A DNA stretch of 64,000 nt from Larix kaempferi (taxonomy: Eukaryota > Streptophyta > Pinopsida > Pinales > Pinaceae): the NCBI GenBank assembly GCA_027924585.1, contig BSBM01000050.1, forward strand, positions 4,030,001 through 4,094,000. The letters are read 5' to 3'. The translations under genes were made by a program, and so were the position numbers. Shown here one piece after another: positions 42,070-54,760 of the stretch (position 1 is its first letter; the number at the start of each line of letters is the position of its first letter). The notes beneath the pieces were generated by a model that was given only the letters and a program-made list of their open reading frames with translations, did no database searches and was not told where the DNA came from.

Positions 42070-42137
42070 AAGTGAAGAATATAGGGTCGAAGAGGAAGTA
42101 GTTACAACCAAAGAGGAGGTTCCAAGACCACCCGAAC

Positions 42138-42307
42138 CAGTCAAAATTCTCGGGGAGAAAGTCCTTTGTTGCGATTGAGAACTGAGTGGTCGTAGAAGTG
42201 GAGGCATTCTCAGGAATAAAATAAGACCGATGATGCATGTCATCCCATGGGTAATCAGGTGCAGTAAGTGCCTCTAGTATCTCCTTGTCACTTCGAAAGT
42301 ACTGCAT
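42138..42307 (-). pseudogene. G (unit 2): RT lead cut by the duplication joint
   Basis: The minus-strand frame starts at 42307 with MQYFRSDKEILEAL and matches G up to PENFDWF, then crosses into flank sequence at 42137. The catalytic part of RT is absent in this copy. Confidence 0.8.
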
Positions 42308-42334
42308 GGAGAAATCGGTCGAGGAGGGGTTATA

Positions 42335-43087
42335 TCAATATGCTGGGGATGATATGTGTCCATGTGCTGTGGAAATCATGTAGATGGTATTGATCTCTTT
42401 CAAGGAGGAAGATGTTGGGGGATGAATTTCCTCAATGGTAGTAACGGACGTTTCTAGGTCGGAATGAGTTAGCTCATAGAGAACCAATCTGCATTCCGGG
42501 AGATCCAGGAAATGGTGCGAGTAATGGCCGTATATTCTACATATGGCACACGCATGGTTGGTGCACATTTCCTTGTTGCGCTGATGGGCTGGGGGGTTCA
42601 GCTCGACCACCGGAATGTTGGGATCATCATCCAAAGTATTCATATGTTCTTGAAGATTGGGTAGATGTGGGCAGTTATGGGTGGCATGGCCCAAATCATC
42701 ACATAGGGAGCACTTAGGGGTTGCACGTGGTGGTGGTTGAGGTACCACGGGTTTTGTTGCTAGTGGGGTTGTATAGGTTTGTGGGCCTCTGCCCCTCGTG
42801 CTTCTCGGTGGTGGAGGGGAAGGTTTAGTTGTAGAGGTGTATGCCATACCGGGAGGTGGGCGGTTAGAGGTGTTGATAGGTTGGACAGGTTGGAGAACAA
42901 CTTGTGGTGTTGGGGGAGGGGTGGGGGCAGGTAAATACCAGATGGGTAGACCTAGGGTTAACCCGGGAAGGTTTAGAGTGGCGATAACTGGGGTACTAAT
43001 TACTCCAGAAGGTGGGAATAAGAAAGGAATCGTATGGATGGGGGTTTCTCCAACATGGCTAGGGATAGTTGGAGGTTGAGGTATCAA
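42335..43087 (-). pseudogene. G (unit 2): protease-RT linker with zinc knuckles, 250 codons open
   Basis: The better-preserved copy of 18896-19680. Pro-rich N-terminal half, then CSLCDDLGHATHNC and CAICRIYGHYSHHF, the second knuckle again lacking its last Cys. The shared loss shows that the change predates the duplication. Confidence 0.7.
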
Positions 43088-43093
43088 AGGTAG

Positions 43094-43822
43094 CTATGGG
43101 TTGGGCACTATTTGGTTGGATGAAATGGTGCATAGATCAGACACCTCTGTTGGTGGTGGTGGAATGGACCAAAAAGTAGACTTCATGGGAGTCTCGTAGT
43201 ATACTCCAGGTCCTACCGAAGATAGTGATGAAGGAGGTGTACTCGGAACGGGTTGTTCAACCATGGGAAGAACATTTTCCGGGGTGGCTGGGGCATTCGG
43301 GTCATAGTACATGAGTTGGTCAACCTTAACAATTCGCCCCTCATGGGGGAACATCATAATGTGCAAAATGAAGGAAGCAACAACTTTCATGGTGTACACA
43401 TAGCTCCGTCCGAGCAGGAGGTTATAGTCAAGTTATGCATTCATTGCTTCAATGTCAATGAGTATGGTTTTCCTAGCTAACTGAATTGGTATGTTAGCCA
43501 AGAGGCCCTGAGGTTGAGCGGAGCAGTATTCATATCCTCATAGGGAGGTTGTAGATGGTTGTAATGTAGGAGATCCGAGCTTTTTATATACGAATGAGGA
43601 CATGACGCAGGTGGAGGCACCTTCATCAATGATGCATCGATGAATAACACTATTTCGGATGGAGACCAAAACTTGAAATGCTAATGTGGATGGCATGTGA
43701 GGCTCGGATTGGTCCAAATCGAAAGCCATCATTCGTGATTTGGAGGGGTCTATGGCCCCAATAACAGATAATAAATTCATGCATTGGGTAGGACAGTTCT
43801 TTAATACCTCAAGAGCTGACAT
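43094..43822 (-). pseudogene. G (unit 2): aspartic protease
   Basis: Copy of 19681-20410. Carries HRCIIDEGASTCVM and MYTMKVVASFILHIMMFPHEG in separate frames. D-E-G replaces D-T/S-G here too, so it is not a recent change. Confidence 0.7.
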
Positions 43823-44881
43823 AGCAGTGGGGGATTGGGAAAGATCATCCAGGATATTATAGTTGGGAGCGGTGCGTGCATTGGGATTATTATTGATGCG
43901 TCATAGGGGGAAACGAGGAGCTTTAGGGGCCCCATCGTCGTGTGTGGGGGGTATGCATAATGACTTATCTGTGGGAAGAGAATTAGCAACCGTATCGGTG
44001 GGGATGGTTTCGGGGGTGGGGGCCATATTGGTTTCGACGCGTTTGGAGATTGACATAGGTTGATGACATCATAAGGAGATGATGGGTACTTGAATCCATC
44101 AGTTGATTGGTATGTGCATCGTATGTGATCTATTGTGGTGGGGGTGTGGTGCCTTGAGGAGGAACCAAGGGTTGGGTATTTACCGCTCCTTGCATGGGCA
44201 AGGGTTTTTGCAACACCATGGGAGGTGTCTGGGGATTGGGTTGTGTAGATGGAGTAGCCTATCCTTGGTGTTGGGCGTCATCTGTCCAAAGTTGACGGGC
44301 GCACTCCAAATGTGGACAAGTGTGTGTGTAGTGGTCGTAGACCCCACATATAGAACAAGGATGGTTCATTCATAGATTGGGATTCTTTCCCTGACGAGGT
44401 GGTATGTCAAGGTTTTGGTTGGCTGGGGCAGAATTATTGTTATTTGGGGGGTTTGGTTGTTGACTGCCTTGATCTTGTGGTTGGTTGTTCCTCCAATTAC
44501 GCCCTTTCCCCCTATTTTGCTGGACTTGCTGGATTTGTTGAGTAGTTTGGTTTTGTTGGGCATAAAATTTCCCTTGGGGGTTGGGAGGATTCTATTGTTG
44601 AGCAGGTGGTGGGGCTTCCTGCTGAGGGTAGTAACTGGGAGGTGCTTGAAGTTGAGCCGGTGCTGGAGGGGTCTGCAACGGATGGTAAGATGAAGGAGCT
44701 TGTGGCTGCGCAAGTGGGGCTTGAGGAGGATAATAAGTCGACTGAACTTGGGGTTGTGAGTGTGTGGACGGAGCCGGTTTATGATAATAATTGGCAGGTA
44801 CCATGGGAGGGTTGTAAGTTGGAGGTGCGTGGCCATAACACTGCAGTGGACATGACGGTCCATGGATGTGAGGAGGTCGAT
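43823..44881 (-). pseudogene. G (unit 2): gag C-terminal region with zinc knuckle
   Basis: Copy of 20411-21468, with low-complexity Pro/Gln-rich frames and the knuckle C-SI-C-GVYD-H-YTHT-C at about 44300-44365. Confidence 0.65.
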
Positions 44882-46150
44882 TCATGTGGGCATATGATGT
44901 TGTTGCTCCTGAGTGGGGCATGGCACGCGAGATGCCCCATGGGATGCCCCCGATGCATCGCTCCCGGAGGAGTCGGCGTGGGGATCATTGGGTAAAATGG
45001 AGTATAAGTAGTCGGACTGGGCATAAATAAGGTCAAACTGTTGGGATTTAAGGATAGCCTCTTCCTCAGATTGATTTCGTTTGGATTCCATATCCTTAGC
45101 GATGGTTGGTATGATGGATTTCAGGAACCAATCTAAAAATATACGGTTGTCTAACTTAATCTTACACAAACTACGACGTTTGAGCCATTCATGGATGTGG
45201 TCCATGATATGGGTGACCATATTTTGTCTACAAGATAAGAGGATCTCAACATCAGCATCATAACAAACGGGTAATTGGAAGAATTGCAGGAAAGTGGAGG
45301 CAAGGGACATAAATGTGAAATGAGTCCCAGGAGGTTGGTCAATATAACACTTAGTTGCAGCACCAATGAGGGTTCATTGCAATAATCACAGGAGGATGGA
45401 ATCATCCATGATGGAGTTAGAGGAACACCATAAGTGGAAGGACATGATATGGTTCTGAAGGTCTTCTCCTCCCTTCCCCTCGAATTTGGGTATGTCCGAT
45501 GGGAGTTTGGTGGGCATAGGAGGCCATGCAGGATCATGCCATATAGGGTCGTTAGTCAATATGGCCAAGTCCGGGAGGTTGAGACTCACCACGAATGGAA
45601 AACTAGCCAAAATATGTGGCGTGAGTGTCGGGGAAAGTGTGTCAGCCATGGCGGCAATGGTGGGGCCATTGCCCCCAATGTTTGGAGCAATGGTGTGATC
45701 CATAGCGGAAATGGTGGGGCCACTGCCCCCAATGTGTGGGGAAATGGTGTGAACCATAGCGGCAATGGTGGGACCATTTCCCCCAATGTGTGGGGAAACA
45801 ATGTGAGACATGGAGGAAATGGTGGGACCGCTTGCACCAATGTGTGGGGAAACGGTGTGAGCCATGGCGGCAATGGTGGGGCCGCTGCCCCCAATTATGT
45901 TACTAGTCACTAATGGGGTTGTATTGGTAACCAATCCACTAACCATAGGGATGGATGTAGTGGCGGGAATAGTAGGCATAGGGCCTATAGATGGTATGAT
46001 AGGGATGGATTTTGACATGGTAGCTAGGTTAGTGGTGGGCCCACCACCAACCATCCTGCCGAAAAGGGGGTTTGAATTCATACCAGCTGTGGGGCTAGAT
46101 GGGGCTGTGAACGTAGTGTACTCCGGTTTGGTATCAGATGTGGTATAAGG
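44882..46150 (-). pseudogene. G (unit 2): gag capsid region
   Basis: Copy of 21469-22740, with the 18-residue repeat (54-bp units, 45643-45908) and both shared TGA stops. IPKFEGKGGEDLQNHIMSFH and FLQFFQLPVCYD are clear. Confidence 0.8.
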
Positions 46151-48061
46151 GGCGTCGAGATCAGGTGATGAGGCTCTACTTCTGTGGTGAGGAGATCCAA
46201 GTAGACTGTGTTGTGGTGGTTGGCCCTATAGGTGCCGAGACTGCCTCAGAGACTCAATGGTGACAATGAGAATAAAACGGGTGAGTTGTGGTGAGTGAGA
46301 AGCTCAAAAATCATGGTACAGCCATCTGTGCAAAAGGAGAGCATAAAAAATATGGCACTTGGGCCAACAACAAGCTCAAAACGCTTGTTGTAATAGTTGT
46401 GCTACAACAAAATGGAGCGGCAATAAAAGTGGTCAGAATACGAACAAAAAAGGCTCCTAAAAAGTAAAAAAGGTATACTCACTAGACATAGGGGAGGTGT
46501 AGGAGCATGCAAACATCTATCTAAAAAGGTATGATGGTTCGAACGAATCGTATCCTCTGCAAGGTGATGAAATCCAAGTCATACGATACGAGAAGTAGAA
46601 CCAAATGGCTGAGGATATCACCCTACCGGGAGGGATTCCGAGTAAAGAATCCTAGAAGAATGGCCACTAAGATACCCCGTTCATGGTACGTCTAGAAAGG
46701 TAAATCCATAACTTCAGTTCTATCGTCGCTTTACTCCCAATAGGGTAGTACAACGAGAAAAACAAGTAGGTAGCATTCGGTTACTGAGTGGAGTGCGGTA
46801 TTCCACTTAGACCTCCGGAACCAGTCTTGCTACTTGCCCTCTTAGGGGAGAGGCCCTCCAACAAATTGGCTGTAACCGTACCAAAAGATAATAAGGGATT
46901 TTGGAACCGTAGTTGACAACAACTATGTCTCAAGTGTAAATGATAGAGGGGTGTTATTTGGATGCCTATCCCCACTGTCCTACCTAACTACAATATTCTT
47001 TTGTGTTCCCCAAGTGGGGTTAAATGTTGGTTAAGTTAAGTAAATTTTTATGGCTCGCTTGATTTAATTGTGACTAAGTGTGTGCACATGTGGCGTTGGC
47101 AGCTAATTAGGAATATAAAGCTGAGATGTAAATGTTAAATAATAAAGATGTTGAAATTAAAAACTTTTTTTTTTAAGTAAAACAACAAGCAACTAATAAA
47201 TATGGATAACTCAGCAGCGATGGATGTTGCTGGAAATAGATGACTATTGGCAGGTTTTGCAGAAAAAAATGGGAAAAACATTGAACTTGAGCACGGTTAT
47301 CGGGTCAGTCTATGCAGCGCAGAGCATGGTTTTCGAGTTGGCAGATGCGGCCTGGAGCGCGGATGGCACGTTCGGTTGCGCGGTGTAGAGCGCGGGGTGT
47401 AGGCTAGTAGATGCGGCCTGGAGCGCGGATAGCACGTCGGGTTGAGTGCGGAGAGTGAAGGGTGTAGGCCGATAAGCGTAGCCGGGGGCGTAGGTTGTAG
47501 TTTGGCAGCTACGTTTTGCAACGCGCAAAGTGGGGAAACAATTGCATTTTGCAGCACTCCAGGCAGGGCAGCAGCTGTGTTTTGTAGCACGCAAGGCAAG
47601 GCAGCGGCTGTGTTGTGCAGCATGCAGAGCGGGGCATAGGTTGCAATGTGTAGCGCAGAGCGGGGCAGAGGTTGCAATGTGTAGCGCGCAGAGCGGGATG
47701 GAATCCAAGATTGAGGCCGCGAGGGTGGCACAGTAGCGTGCAAAGATGGGGCCGCGGATGGGTGGTGGAACGTGCGGTTGGGGACGTGAGCAGGGAGCAG
47801 GAAGTCGCGACCTGGGCCGCGGGGGGGGAGAAGGGAAGCTGCGTGATGGGACGTGTAACAGAGGAAAAAATCCGTGGATGAGGGCTGAAAAGCCGTGCTG
47901 GGGGCCGCGACTAAGGGGCCGAAAAGGCGCGGTTTTCTGCACAGAACCTGATGCAAAAACATTGGAGTCGAACAGAAAAAATCACAGGCCTGTAACTAAG
48001 TAAATAAGACAAATAAATAAATAAACAAAGGTAAAAAACTACCAAACTAGAGGTTTGGATA
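46151..48061 (-). other. G (unit 2): leader with 33-bp minisatellite and the empty B site
   Basis: Continuous equivalent of 22741-23360 plus 36568-37859. The single GGTAG at 46769-46773 is the unoccupied target of B. The minisatellite is at about 47491-47700. No gene. Confidence 0.7.
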
Positions 48062-48073
48062 GCAGAGTCGCCA
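48062..48073 (-). promoter_or_regulatory. Element G primer binding site (unit 2)
   Basis: TGGCGACTCTGC on the minus strand, the intact form of the site. Unit 1 has one C to T change. Confidence 0.75.
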
Positions 48074-48075
48074 AT

Positions 48076-48834
48076 CTATAGCATGGGTTTTCACCCTTGC
48101 TTGTGCAAAAGAGCACCTACTAAAGGTAATGGAACCCTTAGCAGCAGTTTAATGGAAAATAATGAAAAACTAATTAAAATACGAAAACAACGAAATATCA
48201 AGCTAGCATGTGCATGTGAAGCAACTTTAAACTACAGTAAAAAGCATGAAGTAATAATGAGAGACAAGGAAAATAAAAAATTTTGATTTCTTTATTAAGA
48301 TGAGGCAAACAAGGGTTTGCATAAACTGTTCACCTCAAAGTTGAGGCATGTGGAGTTCTGCAGCTGTAGGAAGCAATCCACCAGGGCTCCACGGGTTCCT
48401 TCTCTTTCTCTGAATGCTCAATGGATGGGCCCAAGGTTTGCTCAAAGGGAAGAATTGTAGCTCAAATGGTTGAGATAGAGTTCTAGGATGATTTGGGCAG
48501 CATAAGGGTAGGATAGTTGATGGATGGTAAAATGAGGGGCCTCCATCCCCTTTTATAGATTTAGGTTAGGGTTTTAGGGTTTTTGCCCTCTTTTTCCTCT
48601 TTTTTTATTTTCTTTTGAATTTATTCCCTTTTATTTTGATTTTGGTAATATTGGACCCTCTTTTGGGTTTTTGGTATGTTTTTTAGGAATTTAAATTATT
48701 TTGAGGAGGAAAAAGTAATATTAGGTACCCATTTGGGTTTTTGGTGGTTTTGGAGTCTAGGAGGATAGGGAAATTGTTCAACAGGGTTATGTGTCTAAGG
48801 GGATGAGTTGGTGAGTGATTTTTAGGTGTTAACA
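48076..48834 (-). repeat. Element G 5' LTR (unit 2)
   Basis: Copy of 37874-38631, with TATA (TATAAAAGGGG on the minus strand) at 48547-48557 and the outer end TGTTAACA at 48827-48834. Confidence 0.75.
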
Positions 48835-48859
48835 ATCATCGTCACTGATGACGATGATG

Positions 48860-48892
<33 letters not shown>

Positions 48893-51800
48893 ATGACGAT
48901 GATGTTGATGTTGTTTTTTATGATGATGATGAAGATGCTTATGATGATGATGTTGTGATAATGATGACATTGATTATCATGATGATGATCAGGATGGTGT
49001 TGATGGTGAAGATGATGATTTTCATCGACGTCGACGTCATTAGCATCACCATCACTAACATCGTGTTCCAACTTGCTCATTTGATGTGTGAGTTGTTGCT
49101 AGTTATACACCAGACTATATCAATTGTTAAACGATTGTAGGAAATGGATGGAAAATAAAATGTGATCGATACATAAGTTATGTATCAGAACATTCCAATT
49201 TCAGTACTAACATTGGAAATGATATTAATTCCATGGTTTATGGATGCTATATTTCTTGTGATTTGTTATCTATGTGACTTATCAACAATTGTAATTTTTT
49301 GTACAATGTTTTAAAGTAGGGCATGCGAAACATTCAAATTTATAGGCCCAAGGTCAATGTAAATAATTTTAAAATGGGAAGGGGTATATTCTAGGATTTT
49401 CTTGAAGTCATAACAATTTATGAATCCAAAAGATGCATAATGCATAATTTCATTAAAATAACTAATTTTAAATCTATCTAGCTTGGAGATATCCTTTCTA
49501 TTATTTTTCAGTCACCTAGATAGAACTAAAGTCTACCAATAAAAAGCATAGAAGGAGCAAAACAAAACATGTTAAGACAAATGACCATTTAAAAAATTAC
49601 ATTTTAACACAAATGACAATTTCAAAAATTACATTTTGACACAAAAATCCCAAACTATATAAACATTTGATCCATTTCATTGAAGCCTTATTTGGAACAC
49701 AAAGGGCACAACCAAAAAAATTACTAGTGGATTACAGTCAAACTAACTTGGAAAACAAAGGAGATCAAAAATTCGATGTGTCAAACCAGTATCGGACTCT
49801 TGAAATCATAGAATGAACAATCAACAAATTTTTTTTTGCAACTATAGAAAATGATTTGTGGAAATATGTCTTAAGAACATGTATTTATATATCAATGAGG
49901 GTCGTTGTTCCAGCAAAAATACACAACGATACAATTTAAAAAAAAAAACAAAAATTCAATGACCCTTACTATGTATAATCGTTGATGTCGCACGTGTAAA
50001 TTTTAGCGTCGCTATAGCGACGAACTCATATATGTCTCTATAGCGATGAAAATTCACCGATGTAGTTATGTTATGGTGCTTGCGTCTCTATAGCGATGAT
50101 TATCAGGGGCCATAACACTTTTTTCCAAAACTTTTATTTGTTTATCCATGAAAGTTTCAATTTTAACTTATTTGAGGCAATATTTCATGGAACTTTTGAG
50201 CCATATGTAGTAGTGCTACCCAGCATGCCAGTAGCATTAACTACCCCACCATTGCATCCACAACATTGCATCCCTTAGAAATCCATCATCAACACTCCCT
50301 CTTACACCTGATTCGCATGATCTGTATTGCAAACTACTGTATCTTGACTCAATCACACACAACGGGACTCATTCAAATGAAATAATCAAGAGCTCCACCT
50401 ATCACCAAATATCAGATGCATTATCCCTCTATCCATTCCCTCCACCACCAATGTTATGGAATATTTCGCCTACAGATAAGTGATATATCCCTTGGATTGA
50501 GACTCTTCCAATCCAGTATAGAAAGAAAAAAAGGGGTACTAACATATCCTAGACCTAATTCAAACAAAAGCAGTCAAAATAGAAGGAAATAAAAGGAAGT
50601 AGATGTCCTACCTTGCTTCCATATGGTTGTCCCCACTACTCTTGGTTGATCCAGTTCCTAGTCCTGGGTTCCAAGCTTTAGATTTCAATAGAATTTTGCA
50701 CATAATAGAAGAAAATTACATCCAAACACAACAAGTGCAACAAGTATAGATATAACTATCAAAATATAAACACATTCATGAATTCACCATAAAAGACATG
50801 AGATGGGGAGAATAGGCCAAGTTTTGTATTAGTATAAATCAAAACAAGAAGTACTTACAACCTTGAATTTTATGTTGTAGCAGCTTTTTCAATATCTCCT
50901 TACATCCCCTTAAGGTGTCTTAGGATCATAAATGTGATGTTCTCACCTTTCAACATTGCATTCAATGGATACTAGCCTCCATTATATAATATTTGGAAGC
51001 ATAATCATCATGGAGAAAGGAGTGGATTAAGAGAATATTTATTGGATCAAGTAATATTGAACTTACTCAGGATAGAATATTAGGGGATGGCTCCAATCCC
51101 TAACCCAATCAACCAAATCGTCATAAATATAGATCCTACATCTAAGTTGGAGTAGTCAAACCAACTTCATCGCTCCCCCAAAGTTAGGCACAAAGAGATG
51201 AAGTGGGACTTAATCAATACCCTATAACAATGCAATGAGAGATGAAGTGGTTTCATCTCTCACTACATAAGGAAGAGAGGGAGATGATCCTTCAAAAAGC
51301 ACTCAAATAAAGGTGAAATATTGGGGTTTCAACCTCCTAATGATGGATTCCCCTTCCAAACATGTCTACAAACCATGAAAATCATTAGGTTTCTATTATA
51401 ACACATTTAGGCATCATGATAAAAACCTCCCCAAGGTGGAGAAACTAGGTGTCATAAATGAGTGTATAATAGGTTCCCCCTAAAGTGTGAGGTCAAAAGA
51501 ACTAATGGAAGAAAAAATTTACCGAAAATATGGGTATAAAGGCAGTGGAATAGAAGAGCTAGACAAAAGTTGCAAGTAAGACATAAAACATTATACATAT
51601 ATCATCCCTGAGGTAGGCATAACCATGCTCGGAATCAACTAACTCAAATCATGTCCATTGACCAATACACTACGGATCCATTGTTTCTAGGGGAAATGTC
51701 CTATAGCAGGGGTTAGGCTACCAACGTACTGGGGTAAAAGATAGACATACAAGGTTCTACAAGTACAATTATTAAGCAAATAGATTAGGGTTAAGAGGAT

Positions 51801-52312
51801 ATGTACCTTATTCAGAAGGTTGGTTCAGGCTTCTCCTCTTTCTCTCTAATGCAATAACTTGCAAAAACATTCAACAAAACCTTCCTCGAACCAATTTGAC
51901 TACAAATAAAAGATTGATATTCATAAGAGAATAAAACATAAAATTGTAATCAGATTTGAAACAAACATGAACAAATAATTTGGAAAGGGAATAATGTCTT
52001 ATATTTATTAATGAATGAAGCAAGTACATCAAATTTTCCCTTACTTCAAGCATGGCACTTCATGAAATCAATATTCAAGGTCTCTTGCTCGTCTTCTCCA
52101 AGGATCCCGACCTCTAATCAGATGTGCTAGGGTTTATAAGAAACTAGGGCACAAGTGAAGGGGATATGAGTCTCAATTCCTCCAACATAACACTATAATG
52201 GGATTGATCTCCTTTCAAGTTCCCTCTCCCTCTCTTATATAGCAAGTGAAGAATATAGGGTCGAAGAGAAAGTAGTTACAACCAAAGAGGAGGTTCCAAG
52301 ACCACCCGAACC
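48835..52312. other. Right flank of G (unit 2)
   Basis: Copy of 38632-42137 at about 3 % divergence: microsatellite, quasi-palindrome (49168-49186), CTATAG motifs (from 50007), minus-strand TATA at 52234-52243. The plus-strand frame equivalent to 39494-39787 carries a stop here. No gene recognised. Confidence 0.6.
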
Positions 52313-54199
52313 ACCTATTTTTCACGATTTTATATATATATTTAAGTATTTTTGAGGTACCCGTGACTTTGCAAAGGAAAACACGCGGGTACCCATGAAT
52401 TTACCATGTGCAACCTGCTCATTTTTGGCAAACCTGCTACTTTGAAATGTGCAACCTACGTTTTTGTGGAAAAATGGTCAAAAACAACCTTTTCTGGGGG
52501 TTTTCTAGAGAAGTTTTGGTCTCCAAAAATGTTGCTAAGGTTCCTACCTAGCAAATGGGACATGAAATAGGTAATTAAATCCATCTAAAGTCTCGAATGT
52601 GGATCTTCCATCCACAAATGTCCTCTTTTGTGACTCACAGTAATCGCATGAAGTGTCATCATGTGACCAAAAGATGTAAGTGTTGTCACTAATGGAGAAG
52701 TGCCAATTTTGGCTATAAAAAATGCCCCCTAATGTATGAGGTTAGAGGGGAAGATGATGGCCGAAATACATTATAAATAATAAAGTGTTGAGTCTTGGAG
52801 TCGGAGAAACCATAGAAACCAAGAATCGTAGGCTCAAATGAAGTACCTGGAAGAAAGGAAATGTTAGACAAACTCATCCCTGGGATAAATGACCATGTCC
52901 AAATAATGGAACATGACCTCCAGGAGGATACAATAATGATCCAATACATATGTATAACTGATCCGTATATCATGGCCACTAGAATACAAGCGTGGATCCA
53001 TGAGAAGCATAAGTGTGAACATAGCCACATAAATACAAAGGTGGATCTATGTCAAAACTGGAGATCATGGCCATAGAGAACAAATTGGATCTATGTCTCA
53101 TCAAGAGCCGAAAATGAGCGTGCCTTAGTATTGTGCAACTTAGAAAATAACAAAATATGACGATGCTATTATAGGCCCAAGGTCTTCAATCCAAACCGTC
53201 TCAAGGTACGAATCCTAACCATGCGAATCAATGAGTTGATGTCGAACATGGAGGACACCGTTTGATTATCTGTCAATGATGTGAACCGTTAACAAATGCG
53301 AGGGAATCCTACCAATGATGAAAATGGTCCCCAAGGTACCTAGTACATTCTAATAGGTGTGAATAGATTTTCTTGAAGTCGAGCACCTAAATAATCCATC
53401 GATTAAGGGACATTAATGTATTCCCATAACTCAATGACGAGGGAAATTTCTACTGGTGACCGCAATACCCAAGGTACTATCGAAAACTATAGACTCATTC
53501 CTATAGTAAGATGAGTTGAATTCGATGGGAAGAAATCCATTGGAATGGAGGCCTTAAGTCATCCTCCAGCATCCAACAAGAGTAACAATCAAAGGTTGAT
53601 ATGATCTAGAGTAGGACTGAGTACATGATGAAACATACTGGCACCAAGGAATGGTTGACACATGACGTCAAGGAAACTACAGAATGGTCGACATAGGTTG
53701 TATCCTTGAACAGTGAGCATGAAACAAGAGTGACTAAGGCATATTTGAACATAAAGGGACCATGATATAAATATGCAATGTAGGAGACATTAACAAATTC
53801 TCCATATGATTGGAAGAGTAACCTATTGGAGGAGTAAAAACTTTGAGATCAGGTTTATCTTAAGGCCAAAACTAGAACCCAACTTGTTTGATAGACTCAA
53901 AACAGGTGCTTTGTTCAAGGACATAGTTGACTTGCTGCAATTATATTAAAAGATAATTAACACTCTTCCCTTCCCTTTTCTCTTTTTAGGTACCTTTTTT
54001 CATTTTTTAAAGAGCTTGGAAAATAAATAAATCATGTTCAATAAGGATCCAACCATGTGTAATTTTATGAGTCCATGGAAGGGAAACTCAAGATTTTATT
54101 CTTTTTTTTGCGAGTTTGAAGAAAAGATAGACTAATACTCGATAAGATACTGATATGTGGATTTTAATATCGAACCCGGATCTATTTGTGCTCGCCGGT
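52313..54199. other. Diverged relative of G's 3' non-coding tract, left part
   Basis: From about 52700 it loosely resembles 10050-11240 (shared phrases such as CTTGAAGTCGAGCAC), and 54130-54199 lines up with 11193-11236. A pyrimidine run TGCCCCCTAAT at about 52722-52732 could be a minus-strand polypurine tract. It continues at 60471 after copia C. No gene. Confidence 0.4.
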
Positions 54200-54646
54200 T
54201 GTTCAGGTACACAGGGTACTCCCAAAAGACCGAACACCTAGAGAAACCAATTCACACAAACAGATCACAGATCGATACACTGGTGTTTTGACGTGGTTTA
54301 AACCCTCGAGAAGGAAACACTCCACGGCCCCGACCAAATAGCTTCTATGAAGCAATTTATTATGCAAAGAAACAAAGTTACAAATGAACTTCTCGTAATC
54401 GATCAACTAAACAATGACCCTCCATGCTCTTTAAATAGAGATCATGGACCAATTGGGTGTTAAGCTATGGATCAAGGTTAGGTATGATCTAAGAGAAGTT
54501 GAGCCATTGGATCACAACATATCGTGATCGTCGGATTAAATATTTACAAATGCATACTAATGCATACTAAAGAAACACACTTTTCCTAACAGATATATTA
54601 CACAAGTTGATCTTAACTAACTCCTAAGTGTCTAAATATCCTAACA
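54200..54646 (-). repeat. Copia C 3' LTR
   Basis: The plus strand begins TGTTCAGGTACACAGG and ends ATCCTAACA. On the minus strand it is TGTTAGGA...CCTGAACA. A TATA-like CTATTTAAAGAG (minus strand) lies at about 54428-54440. Confidence 0.9.
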
Positions 54647-54658
54647 TCCCCCCTTAAG
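54647..54658 (-). promoter_or_regulatory. Copia C polypurine tract
   Basis: The minus strand reads TTAAGGGGGGA immediately before the 3' LTR, a typical plus-strand primer. Confidence 0.8.
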
Positions 54659-54760
54659 AACAACTTGGGATAGGATTGAAGGATTTACAAAAGTGACACT
54701 ATTAGGAGAAGGAAGGAGGCATTAAAGCCTATCCCCCCTTAATGAAAAATTTCTGAACTC

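Larger units (their letters stand above)
18727..42137. repeat. Unit 1 of a 10.2-kb tandem segmental duplication (carries B)
   Basis: Without B, this unit (18727-23360 plus 36573-42137) matches 42138-52312 along its whole length with about 3 % differences by eye. It starts inside the RT lead of G, runs through gag, leader and 5' LTR, and ends in the 3.5-kb right flank of G. At its end CCGAACCA joins directly to GTCAAAATTC, the start of unit 2. The parental ends (near 18722 and 52307) share GAACCA. Confidence 0.85.
38632..42137. other. Right flank of G (unit 1): unclassified repeat-like DNA
   Basis: It begins with a TGA/GAT trinucleotide microsatellite (about 38643-38870), then AT-rich DNA with no recognised protein. 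Landmarks: quasi-palindrome GATACATAAGTTATGTATC at 38963-38981; a 16-bp motif around CTATAG at 39832, 39858 and 39908; an unassigned 97-codon plus-strand frame at 39494-39787, broken in the second copy; and a minus-strand TATA (42060-42069) with splice-like sites downstream. The whole stretch is repeated at 48835-52312. Confidence 0.55.
42138..52312. repeat. Unit 2 of the 10.2-kb tandem duplication (empty of B)
   Basis: It repeats G from the RT lead to the 5' LTR plus flank, without B. The left junction reads CCACCCGAACCA-GTCAAAATTC. The right end CCACCCGAACCA is followed by new sequence, CCTATTTTTCACG. There is no LTR-like TG...CA or target duplication at these joints, so this is a segmental duplication and not a transposition. 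Confidence 0.85.

Noticed and set aside
36573-52312. Direct repeats 36573-42137 and 46774-52312 as giant 5.5-kb LTRs around 42138-46773
   Set aside because: The repeat extends left without a break into the gag region (18727-23360 against 42138-46773), there are no TG...CA ends or target duplication at the joints, and a true LTR with primer site lies inside the repeat. A tandem duplication explains all of it.
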